From positions 31,628,501-31,692,500 of the forward strand of contig NW_024465885.1 in assembly GCF_017591425.1 (NCBI RefSeq): 64,000 nucleotides of DNA, written 5' to 3'. Under the pieces are notes generated by a model. That model was not told the DNA's origin and ran no database searches. It saw nothing but the letters and a program-made list of their open reading frames with translations. The position numbers were made by a program, and so were the translations under genes. Of the stretch, positions 58,716 to 64,000 are shown in pieces. This DNA is from Ochotona curzoniae. Taxonomy: Eukaryota; Chordata; Mammalia; Lagomorpha; Ochotonidae. How positions within the stretch are numbered: the stretch's first letter is position 1; every line of letters begins with the position of its first letter.

Positions 58716-59025
58716 TTTTAAAGATGTATTTATTTTTATTGCAAAGGTGGATTTTTACAGAAAGAAGCAGATGCAGAAAGGAAGATCTTCCATTCACTGA
58801 TTCCCTTTTCAAGAGGCTGCAATGGCTGGAGCAGACTTGATCCAAAGCCAAGAGCCAGGGGTTCCTTCTGGGTCTCCCACATCTGTGCAGGGTCCCAAGG
58901 CCTTGCACTATCCCCTACTGTTTTCCCAGGCCACAAAAAGCGAGCTGGACAGACAGTTTGGCAGTTGGATAGGAACTAGTGCCTATATGAGATCCCAGCA
59001 CATGAAAGACTAGGCCCTACGGGCC
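58716..59025 (-). mobile_element. CSINE, full length
   Basis: Reverse: 'taaagatgtatttattttta', 'gatcttccattcactgattc', 'gtctcccacatctgtgcagg', 'actagtgcctatatgagatc' and the head 'gactaggccctacgggccc'. Confidence 0.9.
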
Positions 59026-59039
59026 CTATCAGCATTCAG

Positions 59040-59242
59040 TTCCATGGCCATGGCCCCAGAGGAATTCCATCGAGGTCTCCCACATAGGTAGGAGAAACTT
59101 AGGTACTGCAACTAGGCATTAGTGTGGATCGGGATTAGAAGCAGTGTAGCTGGGTGCTGAACCAGGACTTGCACATGGGACATAGGCATCCCCCAGGAAC
59201 AACTTGGGTAGTTTGAATTGCTGTGCCACCATGCTGTTTCAA
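59040..59242 (-). mobile_element. CSINE, old subfamily, 3' part missing
   Basis: Reverse: 'gaggtctcccacataggtag', 'gctgaaccaggacttgcaca', 'tgggacataggcatccccca' and 'gctgtgccaccatgct'. Rabbit-like head, lying directly behind a younger SINE. Confidence 0.65.
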
Positions 59243-59249
59243 CTGTTTG

Positions 59250-59429
59250 ACTCTGTAGTAACACTCATTCTAACTTGACTCAGGTTCATCTTGCGATTTT
59301 GTTTTGCATTTCCTTGGTGATGAATGATGTTTAGGAGTTTTTGTTTTGTTTTGCTTTCATGGCCATGTTGGCTCTCTGGGTACTTTCCTTTGAAAAATAT
59401 CTGTCTGGATTTACTGTCCACTTTTTAAA
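59250..59429 (-). mobile_element. L1 ORF2 segment, left part
   Basis: 'gcatttccttggtgatgaat', 'gatgtttaggagtttttgtt', 'ggccatgttggctctctggg' and 'ctttgaaaaatatctgtctg' are reverse-strand L1. Split by the next SINE. Confidence 0.82.
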
Positions 59430-59734
59430 AAGGTTTATTTTATTTGAAAGTGGAAAGGGAGAGATAAAAAGATCCTTTATCTGCTAAATATTTCTGAAAT
59501 GGTGCAACAGTTAGTGTTAGGCTAGACTGAAGCCAGAATTCAGGTGCTTCAGCCAGTTCCCACACATGGGTAGCAGAGGCTCAAATACTTGCTCCATCTT
59601 CCATTGTTTTTCCCAGACCGCTAGCAGGGAGCTGGCTCAGAAATGTAGCAGCCAAACTGTAGCTGGCACCCATGTGAATGGCAGCAATAGGCAGTGGGTT
59701 TCCACAATTCCAGATCCTACTGTCCATTTTTAAA
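59412..59734 (-). mobile_element. CSINE nested in L1, with TSD
   Basis: TACTGTCCACTTTTTAAA (59412) and TACTGTCCATTTTTAAA (59718) flank a reverse SINE (about 59430-59717). It therefore inserted after the L1. Confidence 0.85.
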
Positions 59735-60080
59735 TGGGAATATTATAAGCATTATTAATTTGCTATTGAATTTCTTGTGTTCTTTACATATTTTGGATAT
59801 TAACCTCTAATCCTATGTGTAACTGCAGATATTATTGTTAAATTCTGTCAATTGTCTCTTTACTTTGTTGATTAATTGCCTTGTTAGGTAGAAGTGTCTT
59901 CCTGAGCTGAGTCTGATCCAGAAGTCTTTCCAGTTCCTGAACTCTGATTATTTTACCTATGTGGTTTTTTAGCGTTTCATAGTTTTAGGTTTTACCTTTA
60001 ATTGTTTAATCCATCTTGAATTGAGTTTGGAGTGTGATGCTAGATTTTGCTGTATGTGGCTATCCAATTTTCCCAGCATC
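59718..60080 (-). mobile_element. L1 ORF2 segment, right part
   Basis: Continues the same L1: 'tatattttggatattaacct' equivalent at 59783, 'gttgattaattgccttgtta', 'catcttgaattgagtttgga' and 'tatccaattttcccagcatc'. Colinear with the left part once the SINE is removed. Confidence 0.82.
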
Positions 60081-60385
60081 ATTTGTTTACTTTTCATCTT
60101 ATTAGAAATCTGAACAAGAGAGAAGAGTCCTTTTATCCTCTGATTTGCCTCTCAATGCCTGCGGCCTTGGGTCTGGGTGAAGCTGGAGCCACAAGGCAAA
60201 ATCACACCTGGGTCTCCTACAAAAACGATGGTGACTGAATAACAAGAGTCATCCTCTATTGCCTCCCAGGGTGGGAATTAGCAGCAAGTGGGCCATGAAG
60301 CAGAACAGGCAGGACTAAAAATCTGTCACTCTGGTAGGAGACAAGGTGTCTCAAATGATGACTTACCATCCATATCACAGCGCCT
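60081..60385 (-). mobile_element. CSINE, old, at the L1 edge
   Basis: Reverse: 'ctttgatt'-like tail lost; 'gaagctggagccacaaggca', 'acacctgggtctcctacaaa', 'attgcctcccagggtgggaa' and 'gaacaggcaggactaaaaat' are seen. Older subfamily. Confidence 0.6.
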
Positions 60386-61680
60386 GTTTCCCTGTCTCAT
60401 TTATTTAAAGGTACAGGGACATCTTTCCTACTTTCACATTGTTCTGAATCTCCCACTTTATACTCAGAAGTATCTGTTGGTGATCTTAATTTTCTTCCAC
60501 TGAAAATATCTTTCTTAATAAAAGAAAATTTGAAAATATCTGTAGAGTTAATATCAAGTGTTCCACTAGTGGATTACTTTTTATATGAAGAATAATGTTC
60601 AGCCTCACAGCAAGATGTTTATTCAAGTGAATAAATTCACTTAAGCCAATTTTGACTTAAGTGTAAGGTTTTTGTAACAATACTCTATTTCCAATAACAC
60701 TGATGTTGAAAATAAAATTCAAAGTAGCTTATTTGTAAACTAAATAGGAAGCTAAAGCTTACTTTTAAAATTGAAAAAGAAACATCAAAAGATCTTTTAA
60801 ATACTTTAACATAAAACTATTAGAATAATCATCAACAATGTTTCAAAATACTTAAGTTGGGTTTAAAGGAAACAAATATATGTTATAGATGCTAATGTTT
60901 AGAGGAGCAGTGCTTAGATTAATTTTTATTCCATTATTATACATTCATTTATATTTCAATTAGGAGAAAATGCTAGATATGGACATTGCATTTGAAAATA
61001 ACATGTTACTATTATACAAAAGAATTGTTTCTTTGTAATTTTTTAATAAAAGGTTAAGTGTTATTCCAAAAATTAGATTTCATATCCACTGATTTTCATT
61101 GAATCTTAATGTTCCAATTAAATGAACACTTTATGGTATCAATAATTCTAAAATTTCTTAAGGGCCATATTGAAGTATAAAACATAGTTGCTCTTGGCCA
61201 TTAATTTTTACAGTTAAAACCAAGTTTATAAGTTTTCCAAATTTGTCATCTTTGATGATATGTATTTTGCTGGTAGAGCTTCTGGAGATGACTAATGGAT
61301 GGATGGATGTGCAAAGAATATGTTGAGAATGATTAAATGGATTTGTTTAATCAGAAAGGATTTAATCACTTGAAGCAGTGAGGGAAAAAAATGCTCCCAT
61401 TGTGAGTTGACTGAGAGGATTTGTCAGACCCAGAAAATTTGCTAGTGATTTGCATCTTTACAAATCAAACTTTTTTTTTTTAGATAACTATATATAGAGG
61501 CAGCTTGGTAAATTTTTAGAGTAAATTGGTATCATTTGGCATGAGTCTGAAAATCATCTATTCTTAAATCATATACTTTCCACTTTTAACCAGTAAGGCA
61601 TTAACTTACCACGCAGTTTATTTTTGAATTGTACATAGTAAAATACACATTATAGTAATTGATACCATGTAAGTCATGGA
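60386..61680. other. 1.3 kb unique AT-rich stretch
   Basis: Nothing recognised apart from (TGGA)n at about 61294-61310. No gene. Confidence 0.4.
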
Positions 61681-62489
61681 TGTTGCGGAGTGCGAGCGAG
61701 ATCACTCCAGACATGTCTAAGGTTTTATTAAGGAGTCTTTATTAACCAAGCTTGGTGATAATAGAACATGCTAGAAATAGCAGATCATAAGACTATATGG
61801 CAATCCAACCAATCATGACCAAACAAACATAATCCAAAGGGGAACAAATGGTCATTATCCTTAAGTCCATCTGTTAAGCTGAGGACCTGTGTCCCAGCTT
61901 CCCCAACAATATGCAACGTATGTCTAAGAGACATGCAACGAATAACCTGGACACATTTACAAAGCTGCAGACATTCACCTTTCCCTGGCTTCTCTGCCCA
62001 CATTCCATCACTGCTAGACCTCCCCTCTCCTGGAACTCCTGATAGTACACAGACCAGAAACAACATTACTATATCCCTTTGTCCCATCTAAGCAGTACAC
62101 AGGGACCATGCTCAAGGGATTACCTGTCCTGGATCAGCCAAGAGTTGAGGTGCCAGAGTAACAGAAGCATCTGACCAGAAAGAGAGAGAGTGAGCCACCG
62201 CTTCATGGGCCTTTTAAAGGGGCTTGTGAGGGGAGTGGTTACACAACAATGCAATTCCATCCCCTCTCAGTTGGTAGGTGCATCACAGGTGGGCAGGAGG
62301 GAATACCTAAGTGTTGTGAGTTAAGGAGTTAATTGGCGCTCATTGGGATGGGCAAGAACAGAAACTGGGTTTGTAGCTAAAAAGACTAATTGGACTCATC
62401 TGCATCCAACATCCCTGCCAAATTAGGACGTGGGTAGAAGAGTATACAAGGAGAGGTGAAGGAGCAATCACTGGCTTCACTTCATAACA
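61681..62489 (-). mobile_element. ERV LTR, complete (809 bp), reverse strand
   Basis: Complete LTR bounded by TGTTATGAAG and CTCCGCAACA (TGTT...AACA ends). It has CCTTTTAAAGG as TATA-like box (62210-62220) and two AATAAA signals (reverse of 61738-61743 and 61724-61729). It aligns with the older, truncated LTR at 6043-6666. A polypurine tract adjoins its 5' side, so it is a 3' LTR. The 100-codon ORF at 61785-62087 is LTR sequence. No retroviral gene is visible in the window. Confidence 0.87.
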
Positions 62490-62507
62490 TTCCCCACTTC
62501 TCTTCTA
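62490..62507 (-). other. retroviral polypurine tract
   Basis: AGAAGAGAAGTGGGGAA on the reverse strand, immediately before the TGTT start of the LTR. This is the plus-strand primer site of retroelements and gives the orientation of the lost provirus. Confidence 0.75.
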
Positions 62508-62687
62508 ACACCTGAGTCAAATCATTTACTCAGTCACATATAACAATGGAGAAGACTAAGTGAATTAGTAGCCACAAAGCAATTAGATATAAATATATTA
62601 AATAGTTGATATCTATTGTTAAAGCACTTATTTTGTAATACTTCTCTGCTTATATATATATAATAAATATATATATGTTTAGATTTA
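62508..62687. other. possible provirus remnant, then AT-rich sequence
   Basis: A few dozen bases beyond the PPT may be internal ERV sequence, but no coding part is seen. (TA)n near 62650-62675. Confidence 0.4.
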
Positions 62688-62998
62688 TTCTTTTTTTTAT
62701 TGGAAAGTCAGATTCACAGAGAGAATCAGACACAGAAAAATCTTCCATCTGTTGGTTCACTCCCCATATAGCAACATCAGCTATGGCTGAGCCTATCCAA
62801 ATCCAGGAACCAAGAGCCTCCTCTAGGTCTCTCACACGTGCAGGGTCTCAAGGCCCTGGGTGATCCTCCACTATGTTCCCAGGCCACAGGCAGGGAGTTG
62901 GAAGGGAAGTGGAGCAGCTGGACACACACCAGTGCCCAGATGGGATCCCTGAGCATGTATGGTAAGGACTGCAACCAATAGGCCACCACACCAGACCT
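62688..62998 (-). mobile_element. CSINE, full length
   Basis: Reverse: 'tttattggaaagtcagattc', 'catctgttggttcactcccc', 'caccagtgcccagatgggat' and the head 'ggccaccacaccagacc'. Just next to the provirus remnant. Confidence 0.9.
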
Positions 62999-63270
62999 AG
63001 CTTTTTACAATTTCAGGTTTCCTAAATTTTAGAACAGATGTATAAAAGTTTTTGGTAAGGAAATCCTCATTTACTCTAATATCTTTAACAGTGTCTTAGA
63101 ACACTTTTTTCTTAGTGTTCAAAGATTCCACTATTTGCTCTTGTGAAATGGATGATGTCATTAGATTGTAACATAATCATTAGACTACTATAATATTAAT
63201 GCCAGATGTTAACTATATGGGAAGCTGAGGATAAAGTCTATGGGAACTTTATACAGCATAAATTTATAAA
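62999..63270. other. unique stretch
   Basis: Nothing recognised. Confidence 0.4.
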
Positions 63271-63634
63271 ATAATTTTTGTTTTATTGGGCCTGGCGTGG
63301 TGGCCTAGCAGTTAAAATCCTGGCTTTGAACCGGGATCCCATATGGTTGTGGGTTCTAATCCCGGCTGCCCCACTTCCCATCCAGCTCCCTGCCTGCATC
63401 CTGGGAAAGCAGTAGAGGACAGCCCAAAACCTTGGAACCCTGTACCCTCTTGGGAGACCCAGAAGAGCTCCTGGCTCCTGGCTCCTGGCTTCAGATTGGC
63501 TCAACTTCAACCATTGCGGCCACTTGGGGAGTGAACCATCAGACGAAAGTTCTTTCTCTCTGTCTCTCCTCCTCTCTGTATATCTGACTTTGCAATAAAA
63601 AAATAAAATCTTTAAAAAATTATTTTTGTTTTAT
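63270..63634 (+). mobile_element. youngest-looking CSINE with TSD
   Basis: SINE about 63288-63616: 'gggcctggcgtggtggccta', B-box 'gggttctaatcccggctgcc', tail 'gactttgcaataaaaaaata'. AATAATTTTTGTTTTA and AATTATTTTTGTTTTA flank it. A duplicated 'gctcctg' gives three GGCTCCTG copies. Confidence 0.95.
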
Positions 63635-64000
63635 AAATTTAAAATTATTATGACATTAAGTGTAAGAAAAGACAAATTTGAAATCAGATAAAGGAAGCAA
63701 ATAAAACCATAACCAATAAGTAAGAATTTGCCTGGAAAAAATTATATGGAATGAGCAAATGACTCTGAGAGAATGTCAGAGGACATGGTGTTATTGCATA
63801 ATCATAAAAGACGTGTGTGAAGAGATGGTCATCAAACCTTGAATTTTACATATTAGGTTGTGGGTGACACACAATTGTATATATGTGAAGGGATATAAAG
63901 GCATGAAAGACTGTCGTTAAAAGAGCTAAAGATGTTCTAATATTAATGGTGGAAACAAACTTACTTTGTGGTGGGATAATATTTCATTTTATATGCACTA
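63635..64000. other. unique AT-rich stretch to window end
   Basis: Nothing recognised. Confidence 0.4.

Noticed and set aside
63288..63370. tRNA gene (A- and B-box like sequence)
   Set aside because: These boxes belong to the tRNA-derived head of CSINE; no cloverleaf or complete tRNA is present. The same applies to all SINE heads.

Overview
This window is vertebrate nuclear DNA with no recognisable protein-coding gene. It is AT-rich, has very short ORFs on both strands, and is built largely from interspersed repeats and microsatellites. The commonest element is a SINE of about 320 bp. Its head is tRNA-like, with an internal B-box of the form GGTTCTAATCC next to CCCATATGGG. Its tail reads TCTCCTCCTCTCTGTATATC, then GACTTTGCAATAAAAATAAATAAATCTTT. 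This is the lagomorph C-repeat (CSINE, tRNA-derived). The sharpest copies differ from the rabbit form, so I infer a pika (Ochotona) genome rather than rabbit. The lagomorph assignment is firm; the genus is inference.

Layout. 0-7 kb: SINEs of several ages, an old L1 3' end, a young L1 3' end with target-site duplication (TSD), and an LTR. 7-7.85 kb: an ancient L2 with reverse-transcriptase remnants. 9.6-10.36 kb: an L1 3' end whose 5' part is inverted (twin priming). 12.7-15 kb: LTR-like remnants with a tandem duplication, then an old L1 tail. 15.7-22.9 kb: SINEs, an L1 ORF2 3' segment, MaLR-type LTRs, a (TCTA)n block, a U2 snRNA fragment, a homopurine tract and a probable L1 5' region. 22.9-25.1 kb and 25.4-27.0 kb: mostly unique. 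27-41 kb: dense SINEs, one of them split by an LTR-like insertion, plus L1, hAT and MIR fragments. 42-49.6 kb: L1 5' and 3' pieces and SINEs. 49.6-52.1 kb: mostly unique, with a MER20 relic. 52.1-60.4 kb: L1 3' and 5' ends, old L1 5' sequence and SINEs nested in L1. 61.7-62.5 kb: a well preserved LTR with an adjoining polypurine tract. 63.3 kb: one of the youngest SINEs.

Every ORF examined (60-150 aa) is either a SINE, L1 or LTR translated by chance, or an open stretch without recognisable domain, signal or coding character. No exon, CpG-island promoter, functional RNA gene, CRISPR array or operon is visible. The elements do not cooperate in a pathway; they record successive waves of retrotransposition (L2 and MIR oldest, then MaLR and hAT, old L1, old CSINE, LTRs, and young L1 and CSINE).

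I found no evidence of a new biological system. The points most worth checking are the U2 fragment, a 55-bp segment shared by two loci that I could not assign, the twin-primed L1, recurrent microsatellite birth at one site of the L1 3' region, and the repeated L1 5' UTR. Element boundaries were read by eye and are good to about 10-30 bp unless a TSD is given.
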